From Lotus japonicus (taxonomy: Eukaryota; Streptophyta; Magnoliopsida; Fabales; Fabaceae): a stretch of DNA of 64,000 nucleotides. Position 1 is the first letter of the stretch, and the number at the start of each line of letters is the position of its first letter. The position numbers were made by a program, and so were the translations under genes. The stretch spans positions 62,052,195 through 62,116,194 of the forward strand of contig NC_080046.1 of NCBI RefSeq assembly GCF_012489685.1, in the 5' to 3' direction. The notes under the pieces are model-generated. The model ran no database searches. It saw only the letters and a program-made list of their open reading frames with translations, and was not told where the DNA came from. This document shows positions 34,572-45,080 of this stretch, one piece after another.

Positions 34572-35582
34572 TAGGTGATTGTCAAGTATTTTTGATTCTC
34601 CGAATTACAAAAGTGAGTCTAAATCATGATTTTTTTATTCTATTTTTACGTGGTGTTCGAATTAAATCTTTTTGTTGATGTCCCAAGTCCAATGGATCTC
34701 GACACATGGTCTTGATATGTCTTCCATCTTTGTGTCGAGGTACCAACATGATCCTTTTTTAGGTTACAAACGTATTCTTTTCCAATCAGTTTCCGAAAGT
34801 AGTTAATTAGAGATATTAAAGGAGATTATTATGGATATTTTTGGAAAGTAGAAAGATATCTAAACCATTAATTTGGAGTAACTTAAGAGAGTTACTCTGG
34901 GAGTAACTTGATCGTTCCTCATACATTAATGACATGAAGCTCTAGTTTATTGATGGGCTTTCTCACTTTAAGCCGAAATAGAAAATAATTTTGTTTTTCA
35001 ATGTTTTTTAAGAGCGACATTTTGAAATCCCACAAAATTCTTACTCATTAAATAAGCAGTAAAGGATAATTTAAAAAAAAAAAATCATCCATGAATTTAA
35101 ATACATATAAATAAAAATATATTAATGTTACAAATTATAATTCTTCCTAATTAAAATGACATAATAAATTTTCTATTGTAGATTAATGACCAAGAGTAAT
35201 AAATCAATGAATACAATTTCATAAAAAAGAAATGTTGAAAAAAATAACATACATTCATAAAAAAAGTGACATGTTAAAAACAGTGACTGAATACTACAAC
35301 ACGCACAATGTTACTACCTACTACCTTTACACTAAAATTTCAGGGTACTAGTTGCTCCTTCCAAACACACGGTCGATCAAACAACACTAGGAAACAAGCC
35401 CAATATCAGTCTCACATATACATCCGAGGTCACCCCTGCATATAAAATCATAACATTTTGGATACATGATCAGTAAAAAGGGAGATATAGAAATTACTCA
35501 AAGCATCATACCCTAAAATAAGCCATTATTATATGAAAAAATACCGATGAAAGATCAAGATTTCTTCCATGAAGTTGTTCTT

Positions 35583-35708
35583 AGCACCATGATATGGGTT
35601 TATAACTTTTTCAACTTGATCAGGTCGAGCGCCCTGAATTAATGCCTGATTTTAGTGTGCTCGGCCAGATCAAGTGGAAAATGTTCCAAAACTCATTATC
35701 ATGATGCT
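35583..35708 (-). ncRNA. MIRNA-like hairpin, unit 4
   Basis: Same structure as unit 2, with GATATGGG in place of GATATGAG near the base. The invariant arm is unchanged. Confidence 0.5.
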
Positions 35709-35934
35709 AAAAACAAACTTCAAGGAAGGGAGCTTGATCACTGCCTAGACCACTATTTTATCATCTTCGGCTGTTTGCTTGAACAATAAGGTGATAAATG
35801 AAAGGTCGAGAAAGAGAGAATGAGTGGAGAAGAGGGGTTTGCTCTAGTAGTGGCTGGGAAAGTATGATGAGAAAGACAATGAGGAACAACTTATGTTGCG
35901 CAGCTGAGATACAATGTGTAGGGGAATGTTTAGG

Positions 35935-35976
35935 TTATATAGCGGTGGTGTGAAACCCTAAATCCTCATTGGGCCT
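35935..35976 (-). promoter_or_regulatory. Promoter-like block, unit 4
   Basis: AGGCCCA, TTTAGGGTTT and GCTATATAACC on minus, as in units 2 and 3. Confidence 0.5.
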
Positions 35977-36509
35977 AGTTCTTTAAGCCCATATTGAACG
36001 GGCTTTCAATTTTCAATGTTTTTAAAAGCACCATTTAAAAAAAATGAATTTATCCCAAAATCTTTATGTCATTAAATAGAAAGTCAAAAAGGAGAATTTA
36101 ATTTAATATTTTTTAATTTTACCTTTGACCAAAAATATTGGATTTTCCCTCAAAAGCTGTCTCATTAAATAGGTGGTCAAAGGATTAAAAATTAATCAAT
36201 GAATTAAAAATATATAAAATTAAATACACATAATTTTAGAAAATATTATCATTTCAAAGAAATGACACTTTTATAAATTTTCAAATAAAAAAAGAAAGTA
36301 ATGACCTCCCTTTGCTCAATATCAAAACGCTTCACTCTTTGATTCTCTTTCTAGTTAGGGGATGGGAGCACTTCACTCTTGTACAAGGATTGGAGTGGGT
36401 TTGGTATCCTTGCAAACCAGATCCCCTTTGTTCATATATTAGATACCAATCTCAACCTCGAGGATCTGATTCGTGATGATCAATGGTACGTGGAATAGCT
36501 ATATGCATC

Positions 36510-36975
36510 CATCTCTCACGAATGGCTTGCACGCCCTTACCAGGTGGTTCTCGTGCTAACACTGAATCGTGAGGATGTTTGGACCTAGTTGAGTAATCCA
36601 AAGGGCTGCTATTTTGTAAAGGATGTGTATGCTTGGCTTCAATGCATGGATCACGAGGAGGTTGATAACCACTGGCAATGGTTGTGGAAATTGAAAATTC
36701 TAGAGAAGGTTCGCATTTTTCTTTGGGTTGCACCTTATAACTCTTTCAAGGTGAACACATATCGGTTGTGTTGCAATCTCTTGGCATCACCGGAGTGTAC
36801 GAGATGCTCTGCTAATATTGAGGACTCTCTTCACTGCCTCTGAGATTGTCCACATTCAAAGGGAATCTAGTTGAAATTAGGAGCCTTGCATTGGCGTGAT
36901 TTTATGTAGCGAGATTTTGAGCCTCCAAATTACATAACCGAGTTTAATCTATTTGAAGCACGGTTTAATTTGTGA
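36510..36975 (+). pseudogene. LINE zf-RVT remnant, unit 5
   Basis: Same frame and stops as unit 4. Confidence 0.8.
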
Positions 36976-37984
36976 TAGGTGATTGTCAAGTATTTTTGAT
37001 TCTCCGAATTACAAAAGTGAGTCTAAATCATGAATTTTTTATTCCATTTTTACGTGGTGTTCGAATTAAATCTTTTTGTTGATGTCCCAAGTCCAATGGA
37101 TCTCGACACATGGTCTTGATATGTCTTTCATCTTTGTGTCGAGGTACCAACATGATCCTTTTTTAGGTTACAAACGTATTCTTTTCCAATCAGTTTCCGA
37201 AAGTAGTTAATTAGAGATATTAAAGGAGATTATTATGGATATTTTTGGAAAGTAGAAAGATATCTAAACCATTAATTTGGAGTAACTTAAGAGAGTTACT
37301 CTAGGAGTAACTTGATCCTTCCTCATACATTATTGACATGAAGCTCTAGTTTATTGATGGGCTTTCTTACTTTAAGCCGAAGTAGAAAATAATTTTGTTT
37401 TTCAATGTTTTTTAAGAGCGACATTTTGAAATCCCACAAAATTCTTACTCATTAAATAAGCAGTAAAGGATAATTTAAAAAAAAAATCATCCATGAATTC
37501 AAATACATATAAATAAAAATATATTAATGTTACAAATTATAATTCTTCCTAATTAAAATGACATAATAAATTTTCTATTGTAGATTAATGACCAAGAGTA
37601 ATAAATCAATGAATACAATTTCATAAAAAAGAAATGATGAAAAAAATAACATACATTCATAAAAAAAGTGACATGTTTAAAACAATGACTGAATACTACA
37701 ACACGCACAATGTTACTACCTACTACCTTTACACTAAAATTTCAGGGTACTAGTTGCTCCTTCCAAACACACGGTCGATCAAACAACACTAGGAAACAAG
37801 CCCAATATCAGTCTCACATATACATCCGAGGTCACCCCTGCATAAAAAATCATAACATTTTGGATACATGATCAGTAAAAAGGGAAATATAGAAATTACC
37901 CAAAGCATCATACCCTAAAATAAGCCATTATTATATGAAAAAATACCGATGAAAGATCAAGATTTCTTCCATGAAGTTGTTCTT

Positions 37985-38110
37985 AGCACCATGATATGGG
38001 TTTATAACTTTTTCAACTTGATCAGGTCGAGCGCCCTGAATTAATGCCTGATTTTAGTGTGCTCGGCCAGATCAAGTGGAAAATGTTACAAAACTCATTA
38101 TCATGATGCT
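37985..38110 (-). ncRNA. MIRNA-like hairpin, unit 5
   Basis: Same as unit 4 with one further change (ATGTTACAAAA for ATGTTCCAAAA) in the variable arm. The invariant arm is unchanged. Confidence 0.5.
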
Positions 38111-38335
38111 AAAAACAAACTTCAAGGAAGGGAGCTTGATCACTGCCTAGACCACTATTTTTTCATCTTCGGCTGTTTGCTTGAACAATAAGATGATGAA
38201 TGAAAGGTCGAGAAAGAGATAATGAGTGGAGAAGAGGGGTTTGCTCTAGTAGTGGCTGGGAAAGTATGATGAGAAAGACAATGAGGAACAGCTTATGCTG
38301 CGCAGCTGAGATACAATGTGTAGGGGAATGTTAGG

Positions 38336-38377
38336 TTATATAACGGTGGTGTGAAACCCTAAATCCTCATTGGGCCT
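38336..38377 (-). promoter_or_regulatory. Promoter-like block, unit 5
   Basis: AGGCCCA, TTTAGGGTTT and GTTATATAACC on minus. The TATA core is intact although the neighbouring upstream DNA has diverged from the other units. Confidence 0.5.
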
Positions 38378-38600
38378 TACGGCCCAAATAAAATGGGCTT
38401 TTATTTTTCAATGATTTTAAAGCACCACCTTAAAACAATTATGAATTTATTCCACAATCTTTATGTCATTAAATAGGAAGTCAAAGGAGAATTTAATTTA
38501 ATATAAAGTTTTTAAATTTTAACTTTGACAAAAAATATTGAATTTTCCCTTCCAGGCTTTGTCTCATTAAATAAGTGGTGTCAAAGGATTACAATTAAAA

Positions 38601-38770
38601 GAGTTGTCTAAATAACTCATGATAAAGTTTGAGTTAAATAACACATCATTCAATCATATTAGAGATAAGTGAGTTGGAATTTCTATATTATTTCCAACTC
38701 ACTTATCTCTAATGTGATTGGATGATGAATTATGGAACCCAAACTTTATCATGAGTCATTTCGACATCTC
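38601..38770. mobile_element. 170-bp foldback MITE at the end of the array
   Basis: Almost perfect inverted arms: AACTCATGATAAAGTTTGAG and CCAAACTTTATCATGAGTCA, with a centre AGATAAGTGAGTTGGAA / TTCCAACTCACTTATCT. AATTAAAA is present on both sides (38593-38600 and 38773-38780), which might be an 8-bp target duplication, although the array sequence is itself rich in that motif. Confidence 0.8.
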
Positions 38771-40486
38771 CGAATTAAAAATGTAGAATTTTTTTTCTTC
38801 ATCGAAAAAAAATAGAAAATTAAATACACATAATTGTAGAAAATATTAACATTTCTTTCACTGTAGGCGCGAGCAAGAGACAATAGGATTTTTAGGTGTA
38901 CTGTAGACATTTTGATCACAAATGCAGGTCTTCCTTTTCCCTTTTCTACTGTTTCAAACAGTGTTAAGTTTTTTGTTTTTGAAAGGCACAGTGTTAAGTA
39001 ATGATTTAGGAGCATTCTTATTCTTTAGATCATGTCTAACTGCCCCTCATTAACTCATTTTCTCTACCTACGCTATTGACTTCTTGTTAATTATGTGAAA
39101 AGGACACATGAGTCTTAATTTGCTCTCTAACAATCCTTGGAAGGGTTCCAAATGGCAGTGGTAGACAGCTGCATGTACAAATTTATTAAGACTTAAAAGA
39201 GACTATTAACATTTTTATTTTTCTTCAGAATCTATTATAATCTCATAAGCTATTTTCAGAAATTCATCTCCAGAATTTTTTTTGACTTTAGAATCAGTTG
39301 AATTTTTTTCCCAAAACATGCTATATGTGAACTTTATCATTTTTAAAGTGTGACCGATCTAATGTTTATATGATAATAATAATAATAGTTCACAGCAGAT
39401 GTCAAGACAAATGGACAACTTTTGTTTAGACATAACTAAGAACTTTATAATAAATCAAATGAAGCTAAGATTTGTACACTCTCACATATCATATTAAAAA
39501 TGTAAATCTGCATCAGCCTACGCAGTGGCTTTTATATAAGTCAAAGATGACTGCAAATCACGGGATGCACCAAGACTCATAACAAAAACAATTAACTGAT
39601 TGACAGAGTCTTGATGCATGTCTGAGGCTGTGGCTTACACTGGCTGACCCTACTTAAAATAATGTTGCTAAATTATGCAAACTTTTATAATATAAAGTGG
39701 GCCCATCGATGGTGTACTATCTGTTTAGCGGTCAGTTTAAAATAACATTTAACATCTCCTAAAGCAGAATCAAGATATCTAATACATATATAACTAATGA
39801 AATACACTTGTTCGGACGAAATGTTAATTTTTACATTCATAGTGTATTAGGGTTGTTATGTATGAAAGAGGTGGAAATAGTCGCAACACTTAACAACGTT
39901 CACTTTTTTGGGGTTTTATACTAACACGAAGAGAAAATGTAAAGTGTTTTATGAAGATAAAAAAATGCTAAAAAGTTGTGTGTCTGAGTTTTCCTCACTA
40001 TTTAGTGGTTTACACGTATTTAGATTGTCATATATGAAACTTCTTCTACTATTGATTCTAAAACTATAATCAATTCTAGGGGAAGGTCCTATGAGTGAGT
40101 AGCTTCTGATTTCTCAGATCTGATAAACTAATCCAAACCTTTAAATCTAGTTGTTCTTGCTAATTATTTATCAATATTGGAACTGGACTTCTGTTGTTTT
40201 GTCTACCCTTGTTGGCGGCAGTTGGATTTGTTCTCTTGTGTTGGAAAAGAAGCTCAACAACATGTTACAATTGTCAACTCTTCTGACTCTTTCTATCTCC
40301 ACTCATTGGAGCAGTTAGAACCAAACTGTCTCCATTTTCTTCCATATATTGACTCGTTTCACTTCTGCAAGATGTGCCACAAATTTTGATGCTTAAAATT
40401 GAAAAACAGCATGAACTTCTCATGAAATCATAAACACTGAGCTTTTAGTTTCTTTCCCATTAACCAGTTTTGGTTTATCAATCAAA
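38771..40486. other. Array remnant, then gene-free upstream region of the nuclease-like gene
   Basis: About 100 bp of array-like sequence follows the MITE. The rest is AT-rich with no supported gene. ORFs at 38749-39015 and 40177-40389 show no family features. No convincing TATA box was found close to the next start codon. Confidence 0.4.
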
Positions 40487-43016
40487 ATGCTGAGTGTGAT
40501 TAGAAGGAAACTCAGGAACCTTTATTCAAGGATACTGTGGATACTACTGAAGCGCCCAAGGTCTAAAGTTGTTATCAAAAGGTTTAGAAAATTGAAATGT
40601 AAGGGTCACTCTAGAGCAGAATTGTGTGACAACAAAACAAAAACTCACTCAAATGGCCACTTAGTTGAGTCTGAATCTAGAAGGCCTATTCGGATTGCAT
40701 CATTCAATGTTGCCATGTTTTCCCTTGCACCTGCTGTTTCAGAATTTGATGATTTGATCATCTCCAATAACAAGAGTTCTGTGAAGGATGATTTTCCCAA
40801 GAGTATACTAAAGCAATCACCATTGCATGCTTCTCTGAATCCTAAGGCTCAGAATCATTCTGATTCCAAGATTCTTCCAAGGTCAAATTTGAAGGTTTCA
40901 ATTAATCTTCCTGATAATGAGATTTCATTGTCAAACAGTGCTTCTGAGAAAATTACTGGCAGTGCTTCTGGGAGGCATCAAGTCCCAGCAAGGTCTCCTG
41001 TGTGTTTTCCTTTCATGATGAATTTTTGTGAGGGCATTGAGAAATTCTCCTCAAGCAGCAGAAGCATTTTGGAAGTTCTGAGGGAGATTGATGCTGATGT
41101 GGTGGCCTTGCAGGATGTGAAGGCAGAGGAAGAGAAGAGCATGAAGCCTCTTTCTGATTTGGCAGGTGCCTTGGGGATGAAGTATGTGTTTGCTGAGAGC
41201 TGGGCTCCAGAATATGGAAATGCTATATTATCCAAATGGCCTATTAAGAGGTGGAAAGTTCAGAAGATTGCTGATGATGACGATTTCAGGTTCCTTCTTC
41301 CTCCCATATATTTCCATTGAAAATTTGCCACTTTCCATTTTTCATTAAAAGAGCAGTTAGTTAAAAAAAATTGTGACCAACAAGCGCATAGATCAATTGA
41401 CAAAGGGTTGTATTAGGTTAAGGATCAATTGATACTAGGTAGGGGGAGTTAGACATCCAAAGAGTACCACTATTTGGATCAATTGATACTAGGTAGGGGG
41501 AGTTAGATATCCAAATAGTGCGGACACCTCGCTTTTTTTTTTTTTTCTGTATTTTGCCTCTTCTTATCACATATTATATTCATTACGTCTCTTTGTTCTA
41601 TTCCTTTCTCACTCTGGCTGTCTTAAATGCGGATGCCTACTAATCGTTTTAATTGTTTATGTGTGTTGCAGGAATGTTTTGAAGGCCACAATTGATGTAC
41701 CTTGGGCAGGAGAGATAAATTTCCACTCTACTCAACTTGACCATTTAGATGAGCATTGGAGAATGAAGCAGGTAAATGCAATAATTCGTTCCAATGACCC
41801 TCCTCACATTTTGGCAGGAGGCCTAAACTCTCTATATGGACCAGATTACTCATCAGAGAGATGGAAAGACATTGTCAGGGTAATTTTCTCACAACTATTT
41901 ACATAAATTATATACTGTAGGGGATTCAAGCACCTCGATTGCACGGAGTATTAGAGCGAGAAATCACAGATAAAGCACACAGCATCTTTGGTCACGCAGT
42001 TGTATTACTTGTGGCATGAAGCATGTGGTACCAAGTACAACTTTTAAGGTTACATTGTTATCCTATTTATAGTGGATTCTATTGATCTCTATTTTACAAT
42101 AAAATCCTAATAAATCCTATAACAATACCTTAAAACCTTTTACAATCCACATTAAATCAAATCCTAATAAACTAAAGATTTTAGCCCAAAATATAATGAG
42201 CCAAATCTCAACATATACTCTGGAAAATTTTAATTGAGTTTATCTTATAGTTTATTCTCACCTAGTTACGAAATTTTTTGAGCATATTATCACAAACTCC
42301 TCAAATTAGCTAATACAAAAGCACTTATATATTCTTCTAACCTATTTTGAGATTATTTGAATAAGCTTCTCAAACTAACTTACACTTATTGTTATAATCA
42401 GTTAATTAAGTTGTTTATTCAAATGCATCCTAAATTCATTGTTTTCCATTTCCTGTAGGCCATTATCACCCATGAGTATATGTTTTTTGTTGTATGTAGT
42501 ATTATGAGAAACTAGGAAAACCAAAGCCAATGACAGAAGTGATGAACTTCATGAGATCAAAAGCCTATGAAGATGCAAAGGATTATGCAGGAGAATGTGA
42601 GCCCATTGTCATCATAGCCAAAGGCCAAAGTATCTTCTCTTACCATTAATTAAATTTCCTCCCTGCTAATTGAATTTACTAGCTTAAATGATTATGTAAT
42701 TGTTCAAAATTCTGATGTGAATGCTTAAATAGATGTGCAGGGGACATGTAAGTATGGCACAAGGGTGGATTACATTTTGGGTTCCCCAAACTCACCATAC
42801 AAATTTGTTCCAGGGTCTTACTCCGTGGTTTCTTCTAAAGGCACTTCTGATCACCACATAGTGAAGGTAGACATCATGAAAGTAAACACATCTGCTCAGA
42901 AAAATGTCATGAAACAATGCAGGAAACTAAAGAGGAAGGTAGTGAGAATAACACCACCTTGTTCTGCAACAGGTGTATGGGAATCAAACCCACCTCCCAA
43001 ACTACTTGTGTCATAG
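40487..43016 (+). CDS. Endonuclease/exonuclease/phosphatase-family protein, 474 aa
   Basis: Four exons: 40487-41289, 41672-41879, 42500-42629 and 42733-43016, all GT-AG, giving 474 open codons. The N-terminus is very basic (RRKLRNLYSRILWILLKRPR), followed by a Ser-rich linker. The EEP (DNase I-like) fold then shows RIASFNVAMFSLAPA (residues about 67-81), LREIDADVVALQDVKAEE, EYGNAILSKWPI, HSTQLDHLDEHWRMKQ, ILAGGLNSL, RVDYILGS and TSDHHIVKVDI. The final Asp-His pair expected in the active site is kept. Two positions differ from classical enzymes: ALQDV in place of LQEV, and AGGLN in place of GDFN. Both seem usual in this plant subfamily, from memory, so reduced or altered catalysis is an inference. 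The function is unknown and the substrate could be nucleic acid or phosphoester. Confidence 0.92.
41422..41515 (+). repeat. Tandem direct repeat in intron 1 of the nuclease-like gene
   Basis: GGATCAATTGATACTAGGTA plus GGGGGAGTTAGA-ATCCAAA occurs at 41422 and again 54 bp later with two or three changes. It was probably made by slippage or local duplication. Confidence 0.8.
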
Positions 43017-43390
43017 TAAATCTTGATTGATAGAAGCAATTATATATGATACATTTTGTTAAGCATTGTATTTGAAGAAAAGTTACAAAGTTATATAATT
43101 CAATTCAGGTTGAGATTATTGTATATTCATACCTTTTACCTTCACTTATTTTCATTTGTTTGATTAATATTAGCACAACATAATACTAATAAGGACAATA
43201 ATAAGTAAAATCTTTGAATTTCATTTCAAATTGGGTTGTTGAGGTGAGCTTGAAGCCCAATCCCTAAAAAGTTAGTCTCACACCCCTTAAATTCGCTTAA
43301 GTCAGTTATACCTACATCATTTTTCAAATTTCAACCATTTATTACAATGTAATGTCTTCTTCTTCCTTCTCCTCCTCCATGATGTCACGT
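43017..43390. other. Intergenic region between convergent genes
   Basis: AT-rich DNA that must contain the 3' ends of both the nuclease-like gene and the arabinogalactan peptide gene. No further feature was seen. Confidence 0.5.
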
Positions 43391-43561
43391 TTAGTGGAAC
43401 AAGGCGAAGAAAGACAAGACGGAGGCACCAACAATGGAGCCAACAACGGTAGCTGAGGCGCTGCTGGGGGCCGGGGCAGGAGCCTCAGTCTGAGCCAATG
43501 CCGCGCTCATGGAGGCAGCGGCGACAATGAGAACAGCGCAGGTCATCTTCTTCATGTCCAT
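43391..43561 (-). CDS. Arabinogalactan peptide (AG-peptide), 56 aa
   Basis: A very small secreted proteoglycan precursor. The reading frame starts MDMKKMTCAVLIVAAASMSA, a signal peptide that would be cut after ALA, exposing QTEAPAPAPSS. The three Ala-Pro repeats are the classic site for prolyl hydroxylation and arabinogalactan addition. The C-terminal hydrophobic part (VVGSIVGASVLSFFALFH) is a GPI-anchor addition signal with small residues before it. The length and layout fit the AG-peptide group (such as Arabidopsis AGP20/22-like) closely. TATAAAT lies about 125 bp upstream on the minus strand (43684-43690). The mature peptide would be only about a dozen residues on the outer face of the plasma membrane. 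A nearby in-frame ATG (codon 3) would also give a complete signal peptide. Confidence 0.9.
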   Translation of the reverse strand: MDMKKMTCAVLIVAAASMSAALAQTEAPAPAPSSASATVVGSIVGASVLSFFALFH

Positions 43562-44468
43562 GATGAATGAAATGTGACTTGTTTGTTGGAGACCCGCAGC
43601 AGTTGCTGAGAAAACAAAGTTTTTTTTCTTTATTTTCTCTTGTTGGTTGCAGGTCTAAGCTACAATGAGGGCATTTGCATGGGATTTATAGGATCTGGCT
43701 TAGAGTTATTCTAGGAAAACTCCACTTTTTTTGGTTGTGAAATGGTCTAATTGTATGGTTCTGCAGAGTTTCAGGGTTTGATTCATTGATTCTCAACCTC
43801 TTGCTGTGTGTAGACACATTGTAATTACTAGTCTAATTGGCACATGCACAAATTGGGATTTTTATTAGAAAGTTGGCTTCTAAACATGTATAATATTTAC
43901 TAAATATTTTTTGGAATGTAACAATGTTATGATCGAATAGTTTTTCCTTTTTTTCCTTTCCTCATTCCTATAATTTTTACTTATTATGGGTATCTCTAAT
44001 TTAATATTAAAATAAAAAATTATAGTACAAACTTCTAATGAAAAATGTTTCTACGTCCTCGTAGGATAGCTAAGTGGTAGAAGCTGGGGGACATGAGTTA
44101 GGTAGGGGAGGTTTAGAGATCGATTCTTAGCGGCGGCAATTTATCTTTCCGATATAAAAAAAAAAGAAAAATGTTACTACTTATACATTGTCATAAAAAA
44201 ATACATATGACATAAAATGAACATAGACGATACAGATGTAGCCAAAACTATATGGACACAACATTACTCAAGTCATAATCATATATATGCACCAAAACAA
44301 ATCATAACCAAGTATATCAAAATAGACTAGTTTTTATAGATATTTATATAAATTCAACATTTTTTCTGATAAACAATACATGCAAACATTATAACAAAGT
44401 TGCCAAACCAAACAAACCCCAAACAGAGCTAGTTGTTGTTTTTAACTTTTGATCAAACATCAAAGAGG
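43562..44468. other. Intergenic region with a SINE-like insert
   Basis: Includes the promoter of the AG-peptide gene on the right of it. The rest is AT-rich; see the SINE-like entry. No gene was seen. Confidence 0.45.
44065..44170 (+). repeat. tRNA-derived SINE-like repeat
   Basis: GGATAGCTAAGTGGTAGAAG is similar to a Pol III box A and GTTTAGAGATCGATTC to a weak box B, 40-45 bp apart, with an A-rich end. It is related to the sequences near 14908 and 15081. It cannot be folded as a tRNA. Confidence 0.4.
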
Positions 44469-45080
44469 TTATTTCTTCTGATCAGAATTTTCAGAGGTGT
44501 CATTAGAATCAATGCTGGTAGGATATCCAATTCCATGGCGATTACTAGGGAACATCATGAACACAACACCAGCAACTGCGCCAATAACCGGAGGCAGAAC
44601 CTGCATCAAAACCTTCCCAAAAGACTCAAACTCAGGGTAGAAGCAACGAACAATGTTGGTATCAAGAAGTCCCAACACAGCAAACACAATCAAAGAAAAG
44701 AAACCATGCACGAAGTCACCAAACCGGAGCTTGTACGCCGAGAGGTTAACATTTTCCGACGCCGGAGATGGCCAGAGACCCTTGGTGGTGACGACGGCGT
44801 AGTGCCTCTTACCATCACTTCCGGTGTAGCTGTCGGTGAAGGAAGAGAAGACGCAGCTGAAGCCACAGACAATGAGGAGAATGGCGCTGAGGTACTTGTT
44901 GACGGTGTGGCAGTGTCCGTTGTTGGTGAAAACAGGGCTGAGGAAGAGGAACAAGAAGACGGTGCCGGTTGGGAGGAGCTTGATGAGGCTTCCAACTCCT
45001 GAGAGTGTCTTGGATGACATGGTTGAATTCTTGGTGGTGTTTCTGTTGGAGATTAAGGATAACATGCTGTTTTCATTCAT
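44469..45080 (-). CDS. DMP (DUF679) membrane protein, 203 aa, copy 1
   Basis: A single-exon plant-specific membrane protein. After a 20-residue Asn/Ser-rich head come [20 protein letters not shown], the DUF679 start, then [54 protein letters not shown] and the closing hydrophobic segment [16 protein letters not shown] before RHGIGYPTS. Four membrane helices with both ends in the cytosol are expected. Known DMPs act in membrane remodelling, senescence and, for the DMP8/9 group, gamete fusion and seed set; this sequence alone does not place it in a subgroup. The stop lies at 44469 and the start was chosen as the first ATG, 60 bp downstream of a TATA box (45141-45146). An internal Met (STMSSKTL) matches the start of copy 2 and may be the real start. 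Confidence 0.93.
   Translation of the reverse strand: MNENSMLSLISNRNTTKNSTMSSKTLSGVGSLIKLLPTGTVFLFLFLSPVFTNNGHCHTVNKYLSAILLIVCGFSCVFSSFTDSYTGSDGKRHYAVVTTKGLWPSPASENVNLSAYKLRFGDFVHGFFSLIVFAVLGLLDTNIVRCFYPEFESFGKVLMQVLPPVIGAVAGVVFMMFPSNRHGIGYPTSIDSNDTSENSDQKK

Larger units (their letters stand above)
33899..36302. repeat. Array unit 4, about 2404 bp
   Basis: Nearly identical to units 2, 3 and 5; shares several private substitutions with unit 5 (for example WVAPYNSF in place of WVSPYNSF in the LINE remnant), so 4 and 5 are the closest pair. Confidence 0.95.
36303..38600. repeat. Array unit 5, with diverged right end
   Basis: Nearly identical to unit 4 until about 38375. After GGGCC the sequence diverges (TTACGGCCCAAATAAAATGG in place of TACTTCTTTAAGCCCATATT) but keeps the same order. 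It is then cut by a foldback element, after which unit-like sequence resumes briefly (AAAATTAAATACACATAATT near 38815). Confidence 0.9.

Noticed and set aside
29327..36733. Recurrent 93-codon minus-strand ORFs in array units (containing CEPSLEFSIST)
   Set aside because: They lie exactly antisense to the LINE zf-RVT remnants; their conservation follows from the near-identity of the units.
26830..38600. Centromeric or subtelomeric satellite
   Set aside because: Only five units, 2.4 kb long, with gene-like parts and ordinary flanks on both sides; a local tandem duplication fits better.
40978..41235. Minus-strand 85-codon ORF
   Set aside because: Antisense to exon 1 of the EEP gene.
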